Of a DNA stretch of 64,000 nucleotides, positions 45,398-57,300 are shown piece by piece. The stretch is from the NCBI RefSeq assembly GCF_019320115.1, contig NC_089587.1, forward strand, positions 80,769,957 through 80,833,956, in the 5' to 3' direction. Under the pieces are notes generated by a model. That model did not search any database. It had not been told where the DNA came from and was given only the letters and a program-made list of their open reading frames with translations. How positions within the stretch are numbered: the stretch's first letter is position 1; each line of letters begins with the position of its first letter. Made by a program: the position numbers and the translations under genes. This DNA is from Miscanthus floridulus. Its lineage: Eukaryota; Streptophyta; Magnoliopsida; Poales; Poaceae.

Positions 45398-47059
45398 GGC
45401 CTTGTTTGGATACATGTGTATCCACTTCAATCCACATGTGTTGAAGTGGATTGAAATAAAATAGTTTAATTCCACTTCAACCCATGTGGATTAAGATGAA
45501 TACATGTGTAAGAGACCATGACTCATAAGAGGAGGGTGAATTAGGCAACTTAAAACTCTAACTCTAAACTATGGCATCTTTTTCTATCTTTAACAAAAAA
45601 CTATGCAAAAGATAAACTATCTAAATATGCAACTACAGTTTTGCTAGTGTGTTGCTATCTCTACTGCAAAAAAGAAGTTATGCAACATAGGTTCCAAACC
45701 TATCAACTAGCCTATCACTAAGCTAGGAAAGTAAAGCACAAACTAAGATTGCAATGTAAATGTGGAAGCTAAAGAGTAAGGTAGAGATATGCAAACTCCC
45801 GTCGATGACTCCGATATTTTTACCGAGGTATCGAGAAGCGCGTAAGTTTCTCCCTAGTCCTCGTTGGAGCCCCTCGCAAGGACCAAGCTCTCGGTCGGGT
45901 AACTCCGTGGATAGCCCTAGGCCTTCCCCACGCGCAAGTGGGTCTCCGGTGTGCCTTCCGGCAAGCATCTCACGGACCGCTCTCCGCCGTCTTCACAATC
46001 AAACTTCCGACCGAACCGCCACGGGCCTTGTTCCCTTCGGTACATGGTGGCCGCCACACCACAAACGCGGTTGGTGTGATCTCGCAAGACTAGAAGCCCC
46101 TCTAATGTACAACAATGGTGCGCGCAAACACCAAATAATAAGAGGTGTGCAAACCTCACTAAACAGTAGGCCTAAACCTAGAGCAAGCGCATAAGCGGTG
46201 GTCTAAACAACCTAAGCACTTTACAAAGCACCTACGCTAATCACCGAATGAATCACTAAGCACTATGCAAGTAGAGATCACTAAAATAGTGTATCAACAC
46301 CCTTGGTATGTTTCCTCAGCTCTACACTCCTCAAATGCCTGGTTAGGGGGTCTATTTATAAGTCTTATAGAGAACGTAGCCATTGGGGACGAAACCCATA
46401 TTTCTGCTATTGACCGGACGCTGCTGTCGTTCTAATCGGATGCGTCCGGTCGTCCCAACCATTGAGCGCGCGCGTAGAGATCGGACGCACTGCTGAGTCC
46501 GGTCATCATCGACCGAATGCGTCCGGTCGCATTTGCGTCGCTCTGGAACCTCTCTGGACATGATCGGACGCTGCACTTTGTGCGTCCGGTTATCCAGTGC
46601 CGCTGCGTCCGGTCTTCACTGAGTTGTTGCCGCAACGATAAACAGTGAAGTTCGTGCGTCCGGTCACTTCCTCGCTCAGCGTTCGGTCACTGCTGCTGAC
46701 GCCTGCTGTTGCCGAGCAACTGATCGGGCGCGTCCGGTCCTCATAGGGTTATGTCCGGTCACCTCTGTCGAGCTCGTTTCTTCGCGATCTTGTGTCCGGC
46801 TTGGTTCTCATCTTCGTGCTTGGACTTTGCTTGATATCTTGGGTCTTCTCTTGTGCTTTTAGGGTCTTGCTTATGGTATTGATCGTGGGATCATCATGTC
46901 GTATTTGTCCAAATCACGTCTTGCACCCTATTGAACTACAAAACAATTACTTATAAATTCATTAGTCCAATTTAGTTGTGTTGGTCATCAAACACCAAAA
47001 TCCAAAGTAAATGGGCCTAGGCTTCATTTTCCTTACAACATGCGCATCTAAACAAGGCC
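45398..47059. mobile_element. Small MITE split by a solo LTR
   Basis: The ends GGCCTTGTTTGGATACATG (45398) and CATGCGCATCTAAACAAGGCC (ending 47059) are inverted repeats. Without the LTR and one copy of its target duplication the MITE is about 126 bases. TAA precedes it; a matching right duplication is not clear (AAG follows). Confidence 0.7.
45507..47037. mobile_element. Solo LTR, 1531 bp, with ACATG target duplication
   Basis: The sequence starts TGTAAGAG and ends CCTTACA (TG...CA with short inverted ends). It is flanked by ACATG at 45502-45506 and 47038-47042. There is no internal region or second LTR, so it is a solo LTR, the usual product of recombination between the two LTRs of one element. 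The region 46425-46760 is rich in GCGTCCGGTC words. Orientation is not certain. Confidence 0.85.
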
Positions 47060-47335
47060 AAGATGAAATAAATTGTCAACTATATTTATATTGAGACGTG
47101 GGAGAGAACGGATGAGTGATAAGATAAACGAGTTGCAGACTTACAACTAGCTTTGACACTTTGTAACAGGCTAAAAATAACTTTGTAAGACAATAAGGCA
47201 GACCATGAATTAATGGTGATAACAAATTTAACTATTATATAAGTTGCTATTGGTTATAGGTGACATTGCACTAGGGTCCGGCTAAACTATTAGCCATGGT
47301 CCGACAAACTTTCCACCAGCGACTGATAAAACTTT
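47060..47335. other. 3' flank of the reductase gene
   Basis: AT-rich sequence between the split MITE and the stop codon of the minus-strand reductase gene. It probably contains the 3' UTR; nothing else is visible. Confidence 0.5.
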
Positions 47336-48986
47336 TCAGATCAAGAGGCTACGCGTGCCGGCGTCCTCGGAGGTGGGGAGATGGCCATGGCCTCTGAGCG
47401 AGTCGACGGCGTCGTCGAACATCTCCTCGACGCCCTTGAGGTCCGCCAGCCCCAGCGTGCGGGCCTTGGACGTGTCGAAGCCGTATGTCTGCTCGCCGTA
47501 GACGCTGGGCAGGCTCCTCGGGATCGGGTACGCCGGGAACCGCCGCGCGAGCAGGGCGACGAGGTCGCCGCAGCCCAGCACTGCCGCGTTGCAGATGTAC
47601 CTCCCGTGGGCGCCCGCGGACTCGTACGCCAGGATGTGGCACCTCGCCACGTCGTCGATGTGGACGTACCCCATCCTCCCGTACACCGTGAACTTCGCCG
47701 TCTCTCCTGCAAACACAGCAGCAGCGTGCTTCTCATTGCTCACCCTTTCATAAACCTTGCATGCCACAAATCGACCTTTGCATGCATATTGTTTACAAAA
47801 AAAGTTCAGTCCGGCAATCCCGTGCCGTAGTTCTTCTTAGAAAACAGTGTATCACCTGTTCCTGTTCAGGTTCTTTCTTTAACTATTTATAAATTTATCC
47901 AGTATGCCCCTTAAAGAAAACAGTGTTTCATTGGTATTCTGATAAAGGATATATGAGACTGATGAGGGTTCTGTCCTGACAGGATTTTTGCATACCTTGG
48001 AATAAGCCTAGGACATCAGAAGCAGTGGGGCTGAGCTCAGGAGACAGATTAGGTCCGATAACGAATGTCGGAAGAACAGTCACAAGGTCGATCCTGTGCT
48101 CTTTGGCAAACTCCCAGGCCGCCTTCTCGGCGAGGATCTTCGCAACGGCATACCATATCTATGGAGCAGCACATCACGATCTAAATTACTCTTCAGAGAA
48201 AATCGTTGCACAAGATCACAGCCTGAGTTTGGGTTTGATAACCTTACGCTCACCTGGAGACTTTCGCAGTACTCAATGGAGCTCCACGACGTTTCATCCA
48301 GCAACACGTTAGGGGGCAGGTCGGCTTCGTCCTTGATCCTCACGGTCGCCGACGAAGACGTCAGGACAACCCTCCTAAGGGATGGATTCTTCTTGCATGA
48401 ACGTAGCACGCTCAGAGTGCCGTTTATTGCTGAATCAAGCATTTCCTCCTGCAAAGTGGCATCGTCATATTTCAGTTGCTATTTGTTCAAGATTTTCTGA
48501 AGCTGAAAACATGAGAAACCTTCAGTTTCCAACAAAAATGGAGTGGTCAGAATTGGTGTTTCGCATGCCTTGGAGTCAGATTTAGTGATGACAGGCGATG
48601 CAGTGTGGAAGACGCCCTCACAAGCCATCACAGCGTCATCAAAGCTCCCTTCCTCCAAGAGGTCAGCTCTCACAAGCTGCAGCCTTTCCTTTGCGCCTTC
48701 CAAATCCCAGAGGTGTCCTACTTTCTTGTCATTTCCTATCAAGACATGAAACGAGTTACCTTGCTTTCAGTAGTGATTCATTTGAGAAGTAATAAAAACG
48801 GACATAAACCATACCAGGTACTACTAATAGATTAATTCAGATCATCACAATAAGATGAAACTGACCTGGATCTCTGACTGTCCCGAGGACATGGTACCCA
48901 GACTCAAGAAGCCGTTTGACGAGCCAGGAGGCAATGAAACCAGACGCCCCAGTGACACAGACTTTACCCTTAGCAGTGCTAGCCAT
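47336..48986 (-). CDS. NADPH reductase of the CCR/DFR/TKPR family
   Basis: Minus-strand exons 48986-48866, 48735-48569, 48448-48254, 48158-47996 and 47706-47336 add to 1017 bases, 338 residues plus stop. It is an extended short-chain dehydrogenase: the nucleotide-binding [13 protein letters not shown] is at residues 11-23, the catalytic Ser lies in LTSSSATV (127-129) and the YxxxK is Y164-AVA-K168. The cinnamoyl-CoA reductase signature KNWYCYGK is not present (the region reads ESLQIWYAVAK), so it is a CCR-like enzyme and not a true lignin CCR; tetraketide pyrone reductases of pollen wall synthesis are near relatives. The substrate cannot be told from sequence. Intron 2 starts with GC instead of GT (AAG|GCATGC). 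The GT choices nearby break the frame. Confidence 0.88.
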
Positions 48987-49783
48987 TCTCTCAGACTCCA
49001 GGTGCTCCTGTGATTTGATCCAAGGTAGTTTATATTTATATTATGCACATTGTTGAAGTACCCAGTATGGCTAGTGTGTCACCCCTTTTTGGTGACTCAG
49101 TTGGGCAGGTGGAGAGTTGGCTTGGTCATGTGCAGATTCCACCACAGCTTAGGAGGCTCACAGCTTCTGCACTCCACTGGATCAAACCACTCCCATCCTA
49201 CAAAAGTTCACAGCTTAGAAAGGCATGAATTACCAACCTACTTGCATTGCAGGAACGTTCTTCCTTCCTACTGAGACGCTGCTTTATCAAAATTTCTTAA
49301 ACATGTGTAATTTCATCAGTTCAAGTTACTGGTTAGTTTATTCCAATGGCAACTGTCACTAACAAAATGAGGCAATGCACAAGAAGTTTCATTCCTGGAC
49401 ATTTTATTCTGATTACATCCTTTTTCTCGAAACAAAAATCTGATTACATACTGGTTGATGATGGCATGTCACTGCAATTCAATCAAAACTGGCACAGCAA
49501 AAGAATTACAGCCTTAATGTACACAAAAAATGTGTAGGGAAACTAAATTCCTACAGAGCATGCAAAATGTATGTTGTACAGTTGATCTTCCTTAGGATCC
49601 CTACTCTAGTTCGGAGTAGATTCCAAATGCTGGGAGTTAAAGAGGGGCCGTTGAGGAGAGTATCCTGGAAGGAGAGAGTTTCACACTAGCACAGATCTTC
49701 CCCTCAATATGCGAAGGTACAGGCAGGACTTGGATCACAGTGCAACAGGCAGACCTGGTAGTGTGCAAATCCACTGTCCAATT
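48987..49783. other. Spacer: reductase promoter and 3' UTR of next gene
   Basis: Both neighbours are on the minus strand, so the part next to 48987 is the reductase promoter and the part next to 49783 is the 3' UTR of the coiled-coil gene. No clear TATA box or other gene is visible. Confidence 0.5.
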
Positions 49784-52700
49784 TCACTTCTGAGGAGATA
49801 GGCCAAATGAAGAAGCAATTTCTGCCAAGTGCTGCCCTGTTGAATTTGTTATGAAGGCTATAGGGACTACAGGCTGAAACATGAACTCATCATCCTCCAC
49901 CTGGAGGTCATAGCATGTTTTGAGTTCCATTGCTTTAGATTCTGCAGCTTCAGCTTCTTTACGTAGTATCTCAACTTCATCAGTATCATCTGTTTCAGTT
50001 GCAGCAGTCAATTCTGCTCTAGCAGCAGCACAATCTAACCGGAGTCTTTTGTAACTTGTCAATGCTGACTTTTTTTCTTTAAGTACAATAAGCCCTTCGC
50101 ATTCCTGTATCTTGTCTGTAGTTGCTACAATGTCCTTTTCTATTATCTCTAGATCAGTAGCAGCTTTCTCTAACTTACTATGCAGTTCGTCCTTTTCGGA
50201 ATTAAGAGCTTTTGCCTCTGCAGCTATCCTTCCTGCTTCCTTAAAGTTTCTTGCAGCAGCCGCAACTTTCTTTTCAGCCTCTAGTTCAGGGCCCCTTTTG
50301 TCAATGAAGCTCAATTTCTGCTTAAATGAATCCATTTCTTGCTGTATGCTTGTTCTCCTTGAAGATACCTCCTGCAAGACAAAATCCAGTATAAAATATT
50401 TCGAATAGCTTACATCCAAAACAAAACATGAAGCTCAGTATTTAAATAATACAAACATTAAAAAATAAAAGAATAGTTGGTGTACCTGAAGAGTAGTTCT
50501 TGCATCTGTAATTTTTTGCCTAAGCATTTGAATGTCTTGCAAAATTTCCTCCTCCATTTTTAGCAACCCAATTCTATCCTCTCTTAACTTCAAAATCGAT
50601 GATGCAAGCTTTCTTCTTATTTCAACTGATTGTTGGCAAGTTTTTGCTTCAGAGGAACAAGCATCGATAATTTCCCTCAACTCTGAATCTTTTTGCTCTG
50701 TTAAAGAAATGAACCTATCAATTTCATTCTTTTTCATCACAAGTGCTTCAGTTTCTAGATCCACTTTACTTTGGGCTTCCTTCAAGGAATTGAGCTTCAA
50801 GTCAATATCTGACTGAGAGCCATGGAATCTGGAGACCACTGCACTGATTCTTTCTTGAACTTCATGGATCCGGGCATTGTTCTCAGCTATCTCTGCTTCT
50901 TTCAACCTCACCAACTCTAGAAGCTCAGCTAACTCCTTGGTGAGGATTTCTCCTTTTGTACTAAGCGTATCTTTCTCTAGTTTGTCTTCTTCAACCAAAT
51001 GCTCTATTGACCCTTCCAACCCAGAACGTGCTTCAAAAACCAACTGTGTTTCAACCTCCATTTCCATCTTCTTTGTTTCTAGTAACTCCATTGATGTTTG
51101 CCACCCTTCTATTTCTTTCGAGGATAATTCTTTTGCTTGCTTGCTCTCTGAATTAGCATGTTCATTGGCATCCTAAGAAAGGTAGAGTTTTACAAATTAA
51201 GATAAAAGAGTAGATAGAAGCCATTGCAATTATACCATAAATAGCAATTGCTTGTTGTTTAGTTTGTATTGTAGATCATCGTATGTTGTTTCGACTTTTA
51301 ACTGTGGTTTGGAAACTAGATGGTTGCAGCAAGTTACATAACAGGAAGAAAACATATATTGGACAAAGCTATGTGATGCAGCACAAGGACCTAATTCAGA
51401 AACTGCAACGACCAGTCCCATGTAAAATAGTAATATGTATCCTTTTCGATCATATAGGATAGCTCACATTTGCAGCCTGTAGTCAAAAGGTTGGAAATAT
51501 TATCTTGTTTCAAACTTTTTGCCAATAATTACATAGTAAACATAGTGAATGACTATTCCTTGGAGCGTCAACAAAAATTGCATCAATACTACACATATTA
51601 TGATAGGACGTTCCAGAATTTACAGGTTCTATCTTGTGTTGAAGGGCGGGCCTGGTGCAAGCGGCAGAGTCTTACCGCCTGTGACTGGAAGGTCCCGGGT
51701 TCGAGCCGCGGTCTCCTCGCATTGCACAGGCGAGGGTAAGGCTTGCCACTGACACCCTTCCCCAGACCCCGCACAGAGCGGGAACTCTCTGCATTGGGTA
51801 CGCCCTTTATCTTGTGTTGAAAATTAGCCCCTCGCTAGGTCATGTCTATAAGTGTTCTTCAAACAAAGAAAAGATTACAACAAGATTGTATTACAAGGTA
51901 AAAATTGTAAAAATGGTATATAAGTAGCAAGACTTCATATTTGAGAGTGGAAATTCAGATGCCTATGTGGTTCTTACTTTAATGTTTGAGCAATGGTTAT
52001 TTGGAGCTAGTACAATTCTATGCGAAGTTAAAACAATACTGACAAAGCTAATTTACCTTTGCAAATTGCTCCAGAAGGGCAGCAGCTTCCTCCTCTGCAG
52101 CAATGCGAGACTCAAGCACCTCCTGCAGCTCCGAATCCACCGAATCATAGTCAAGCTCAGCATCACGCAGCGCTGTCAACAGCTGATCCTTCTCCTTCTC
52201 AAGCGCAGCGAGGGAGTCACTGATCCTCTCTGCCCTCTCAAAGTCCTCAGCCTCACAGGCCTCCTCCAGCTCCCTCTCCAAATCCTTGTGCCTGGATGCC
52301 ACGGAGGCCGCCTCCTCCGCCACCTTCCGCCGCCGGCCAGCCAGAAGCCTCCTCTTGGCAGCCACGGCAGCAGCCCTCTGCTGGATGGAGTCGAGCTTGC
52401 CAGAGATTTGGGATCTGAGGAGAGCCAGCCTCTCCTCGATCCCCAGGGCTGCAACTCCAGCATCTTCATCCTCTTTCCCATCATCGTCCTCCTCCTTTGC
52501 CGACTCCTCTACACGCGGTGAATTGGTATCCGCATCCACCGCCTCCGCGTGCGCCTCGTAGCCGTTGACATAGACATCGACTTGCCGATCAGGGAGCTGG
52601 TCGAGGGTACGAGTAGCGGCCGGATGCGGCGAAGCGTCCAGGAAGGCGACACTGCTAGCGGAGATCGCAGCAGCAGCTGCGGAGGCACGAACCGTGGCAG

Positions 52701-53181
52701 GAGGGGAAGGCGGCGCGGGCTGCGGCGAGCGGCCGTACCCGATGCGCACGGCCCTCTTCTTCTTGCGCAGCGACGAGGAGGGCTGCCGGGAGAGCGCCGC
52801 AGCAGTAGCTTGCGGCGCTGGCGACGGCACGGGGGCAAGCGGCGCGTGGCCCCGATCCTCACCTTGCGGGGGCGGCGGCTGCTCCAGCGAGAGCGGCTCC
52901 TGCGGGGCGAGGAGGGTGAGATCGGAGAAGAGGTCCTCGTCGAGCGGCGGTGGCGTGGAAGAAGCCGCGTCGGCGTCGGAGCGAGCGGCGGGTGGCAGCT
53001 CAGGGACAGGGACAGGGACAGGGGCGGGGGCGGGGGCGGGGGCGGGGGCGGAGGCGGAGGCAGTGACAGGGGCAGGGACCGACTCCTCGGCGGTGGCGGG
53101 TTCTGGCGCAAAGAGGACCATGCCCTCGAAGAGCGAGCTGCCGTCCTCGACGCCTCCCCACCCATCGTCCTGGGACGCCAT
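49784..53181 (-). CDS. UVR-motif coiled-coil protein, 799 aa
   Basis: Exons 53181-52057, 51172-50486 and 50371-49784 on the minus strand give 1125 + 687 + 588 bases, 799 residues, with all junctions in phase 0. The N-terminus (MASQDDGWGGVEDGSSLFEG) leads into a Pro/Ala/Val-rich low-complexity part (about residues 30-75) and a Ser/Pro-rich part. From about residue 260 it is almost all charged heptad-type helix. Two stretches resemble the UVR (UvrB/UvrC) interaction motif: EEACEAEDFERAERISDSL at about 306 and RNFKEAGRIAAEAKAL at about 645. The C-terminus is globular (FMFQPVVPIAFITN). There are no membrane segments or signal peptide. UVR motifs mediate protein contacts; in plants they occur in Clp adaptor and other proteins, so a repair role must not be assumed. 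Function unknown. Intron 1 holds a SINE. Confidence 0.85.
51644..51807 (+). mobile_element. Au-like tRNA-derived SINE, 164 bp
   Basis: The 5' part has RNA polymerase III promoter boxes: an A box within GGTGCAAGCGGCAG and a B box GGTTCGAGCC. The 3' part ends in GGGTACGCCCTT. This sequence agrees with the grass Au SINE as I remember it. It is flanked by a perfect 14-base duplication, TATCTTGTGTTGAA (51630-51643 and 51808-51821). It lies in intron 1 of the UVR-motif gene, antisense to it. The perfect duplication suggests a rather recent insertion. Confidence 0.9.
53003..53075 (+). repeat. G-rich short tandem repeat in coding exon
   Basis: GGGACA and GGGGGC/GGAGGC hexamers follow each other, giving at least five GGGG runs on the plus strand. 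On the coding (minus) strand they encode alternating Pro-Ala and Pro-Val. The hexamer period keeps frame when copies are gained or lost. It has G-quadruplex potential on the template side. Confidence 0.85.
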
Positions 53182-54361
53182 CGCCGCCGCCGCTGCCTCC
53201 TGACCAATCGGTGGCTGACGGATCGGGAAGAGTAAAGACGACTACAAGGTGGGCGGTGGAGTGGACTGAGCAATGGATGTGCCGTGGGCAACGCCGCCGC
53301 TGCGTGCGTTGCTAGATTAGATCATGGAGGAGTAATCCGTGTGGTAATCGCCGTGGTCTGGCATCCGAGTCTGTCACGGTGTTACCTTTGTCGCGTACTA
53401 TCACGGAACTGCTTCGGATGGGGTGGACGATGATGAATTTCCGGGTGCCTGCTTGCGTTGCAAGGCTTACGTGGATTACTTTCCTTTTTATTTTTCCTGT
53501 TTTCCGTGTTTTTTCCTGTACAAATAAACTGATTCCTCTAAAAATTTTATATGATTCTTATGAAATGTCTACCTTACAAAAGACCTTACTAATTTTGTGC
53601 TAGAATTTTGGTACAGCCGGGGGAATCGTCCTTGTTTGCTTGGAAACAGCAAACTCTGCTAGTCCATGCCAAGAATTTGATTGTTTGCTTCTTGAGTAGG
53701 ATCATCAGGTACCATAAGCATCCGTTGTTAGAACTGGACAGTGTTTCATTTCACACAAAGAGAGAAGGCCTCTTTACATGAAGTTCCAAATTCTTGCAGG
53801 AACAGAAGAAAAAAAAAAGAGCTTGCATTTCATGTGGTACTTCACTCGGTGAGATTCCGAACGCAATCCTCATTTTCAAGGCCCTGGCCCCTGGCTATAA
53901 TACAGTGAAGGATCTTACAAGAATTGCAATAATCCACTGTATACTTTCCACGCATTTGTGCGAAAGCCTGAACAAACTTGTTTCATGGAAACCCTAGCCC
54001 CATTAACACCGGCTCCTGGATGATGGAAAACAATGACTAGAACTTCATTTCATTTCCCACGGATGCAAATGTAACCACTGTTTATGCTAAAATTGAACGA
54101 GTCGACAATAGAATAATGGACATCATAACATGTACACCTACAGCTGCATCGGTCAACAAATAGCAAAACACACCTGTACACAAGACACTGCTGCTATCGA
54201 CAGTCCATGCATACACAGACCAAAATAACGGGAGTGCAGAGGACACCTGACAGACTCCTGTGTTTCCTCTACTTCAGGTTCAAACTGCGCATCATGCAAA
54301 TGATCTAGTATTACAGGAAATGTTAAACAGAGCCAATAGGACAAGCAGATTTCATCTCGAC
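53182..54361. other. Spacer: promoter of UVR gene, 3' UTR of DnaJ gene
   Basis: The left part is GC-rich and contains the 5' UTR and promoter of the minus-strand gene at 53181. From about 53500 the sequence is AT-rich and probably includes the 3' UTR of the DnaJ gene. No additional gene is supported. Confidence 0.5.
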
Positions 54362-57300
54362 TCATGGGATTCGATCCCTCTGTGCGCCAGGTGGAGCAGC
54401 TGGCATTGGGAATGGACAATAGACTCCGTTAACATGAGGTGCCTCCACATATGGGCTCTAGAAAACAGAAGAAAGCAAGTCAGTGGCTTGCATGAGAAAG
54501 AGTCAGGAAGCTTTTCCAAGATATCAATAACTTGATGGTGTTACAATGGCAAAGCAATCATGTTTACGAAGAGGAGCTGTTACCGGGACAGGAGGCTGAT
54601 TAGGAGTGAACGGTGCCTCCCTCTTTGGGGATGAGTCAGGGGAGCTGCCATCATTGTCGTCCATGTTGTCTATATTCTTCACTTGTGACGTTTCCCCCTC
54701 GCTAGGGTTGAGCTTAACCCGCTAAGTGGAGCAAGAATAAAACTCAGATACTGGAAACGTCAACGGCTTTATTGCTATACAAACAGAAATTGAGCAATAC
54801 CTGAAAAATTCTTCCTAAAGTTTTTAAGCCTTTAGCACGAAGGCGCAATTCCTCCTTCCTGGCACTACTGTCTTGAAGTACCTGGTATTGGTAGTGTTAG
54901 AAATCTACAGGTACACTAGCCATGTTAATAAAGTACTAATGGCTGCAAAGGGAAAGGTGCAGTTGTTGGGACAGACCATTTGACAGACATGGGATAATGT
55001 GGCTTCTATGTCAGCAACATTAAGCTTCCACAAGGAATCAACCATGACTTCCTTGTGGTTTTCCATGTACATTTCAAGTTCTGCCTCTGTGTACTGGCCC
55101 TCGGCACTCATATACTTCCTCAAGTCCTCTTGCAACTGCATAAGAGCTATTGCACCTGCCAAATAAGGAAACAACAATGTGTCAAAAACTAAGGAGACAA
55201 CAAAATTCATGAAAAACATAGCACATCAACATAGATTATGCCAAAAACTGCATTATATGCTTCCAAAATTTTCAGACAAAACTCCAGTTAAACAATGATC
55301 AGTTCTACGTTACCTGTGGCAGCTGTTACTTGGGATTTGATAAAATGCCCTTTGTCTCTGAACCATTCAGCAATAAACGGAACCCCCAAAAACATCGCTT
55401 TCTTTCCAAGTTCTTTTGCAGCTTGCCTTGAATATACATAGCCAATAGTGTTCAACATAACAATTCCATATGCTGCCATATAAGCAAAACAGAACCAAAA
55501 GAGGGAAAAACTTCAGTTAACAGAGCACAACTTCTTACCTGGAAAGAACAGATTAAAAGAATAGCCTGAAGTGAACAAACATTGAGTGCATACTGATAAC
55601 ACTAAACAACAGGTTTGGCCAAAAAAAATATTTCCCATAGGATTATGACACTATCATAAACTTCAGGGATAAGGAAGAATGGCATATCTGCCAGCTGTGA
55701 TCTTATGTACACCTTTTATTTCAGATAAGAGGTCGGTTTCAAACCTTATTTTCAGTTATTAGTTAAGAGGGCATTAAGAAATTCGAATGTGCTTCTCGTG
55801 CTTCTATTTTCTGCTGCATTTAGGCGAATAAACACAATAAGTGGTTGTTTTAAGAGTGATGTCAAATGCAGTAATACTTGTCAAGATATTTAACTATCTA
55901 TTGAACCATATGATAAATAAAAGAGACAAGAAAAACTTATTCAATACCATACGCCAACTAAGAACACAGACAGCATGGGATTAAAAGGAAGAACATATTT
56001 AGCATTGAGGGACAGAAGGGATTCGTAACGGCTAAAACCTGCATTGCTAAGTTTGGACACCTCTGCTTCAGCATGCTGGATGAATTCTTTCTTATTTCCT
56101 TGAACATAAGTGTGTAGCCGGTTTTTCAGCGTCTCTGCAAGTTTTTCTTCCCGTTCCTTTTGAACAGCCTGCAGTTTTAGTTTTCCATTCAGCATGATAT
56201 TATTGCAGAAAGAGTATGAAATGCAAAAGAAAAAAGAAAAACATGGATGGGATATTGACCAACCAACAACCATGATGATATTAAGTTATTAACCAACTAT
56301 CTCGAAGTTTATATAACAATCCTGCTAAAGGAACATACCTGCATTCTCTCTTGCAGCTTTCTTGCATCAATCTGCTCATCTTCACCAAAATTATCAAGTG
56401 AAGCCATTGATGCCATTGCCAGTTGACCAATGTAATTCTCAAAAAGCTCACTACCAAATAGAATTGCAAAAATTGCTGCTGGATCAATAATTCCTTCCCT
56501 GTCAAATGTTGAAACCATGTGAGTAGGGATTTTGCTCTCTTATAAGATTATTTGCAGCATGAGTGAAATCACTGGTTAACCTAACAAAATCCCATCTTCG
56601 GTGGGAGAACATTATTTGCTCTAAAAAAGTTCCAAATACGATATCCATGATGGTTAATCATGAATCTTGACTCTATGAGCTTAACACCCTCCCCTTTTGG
56701 TACAGCATCTGTTTCCTACTCAAAAGATGCAGCAGAATCATGCCATTTGGTAGCACTCCGAAGCAGTGCCAAAAAAAAGAAGGCCTTGGACTGGTTTGGA
56801 ACAACATGAAATAGTTTGTTTCACATAGGAATAGGAAATTTTCCCATGTTCCAACAAGCCCTAGTTCCTTTGACAAGCGGCAGCATGTAATTTATTTGTA
56901 ATTGAACATACGTTGAGATGCCGTCTTTCCCATGTGAATCATAAGCTTGGCGCTGTGTGGGATCACTGAGAACTTGGTATGCTTCTCCTAGTTCCTGTTA
57001 TGAAAATTCTATTGAGAACAAAATAGTATGCAAAGTTGCAAACAAAACTTTGGAAAGAGCATCATATCTTTCCTCATAAAGTAATGCCACGTAATGGTAT
57101 CAAATCGTATTTTAAGACTGGTCATGAAGAATCATATAAGGTATATATAACCATTCAGTAGCAACGCGCAACATGTTCATTAGTGATGTAGAAGTGTTTT
57201 CACTGTAAGCATGCATCTATGTCACATATTCAGATAGAGGGAGAGAGTGTCACATATCACAGTTTGTCAGTATATAATATCACCAGAATCACAAGTAAAA

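Noticed and set aside
47381..47830. Plus-strand frame opposite the last exon of the reductase
   Set aside because: It is an antisense shadow of GC-rich coding sequence without motif or promoter.
51644..51730. tRNA gene
   Set aside because: The A and B boxes are tRNA-like, but the arms do not give a normal cloverleaf anticodon arm, and the sequence continues into a SINE body with target duplications.
52509..53291. Long frames overlapping exon 1 of the UVR gene (minus 52509-53291 in another frame; plus 52549-53235)
   Set aside because: They are shadow frames of a GC-rich coding exon with repetitive Arg/Pro or Gly composition. The 53181-52057 frame splices in phase to further coiled-coil exons.
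55941..56038. Extension of DnaJ exon 5 up to a GT near 55953
   Set aside because: The open frame continues there, but only the donor at 56039 (GCAG|GT) has the phase that joins to exon 6 and gives [11 protein letters not shown] as expected for the DnaJ-X family.
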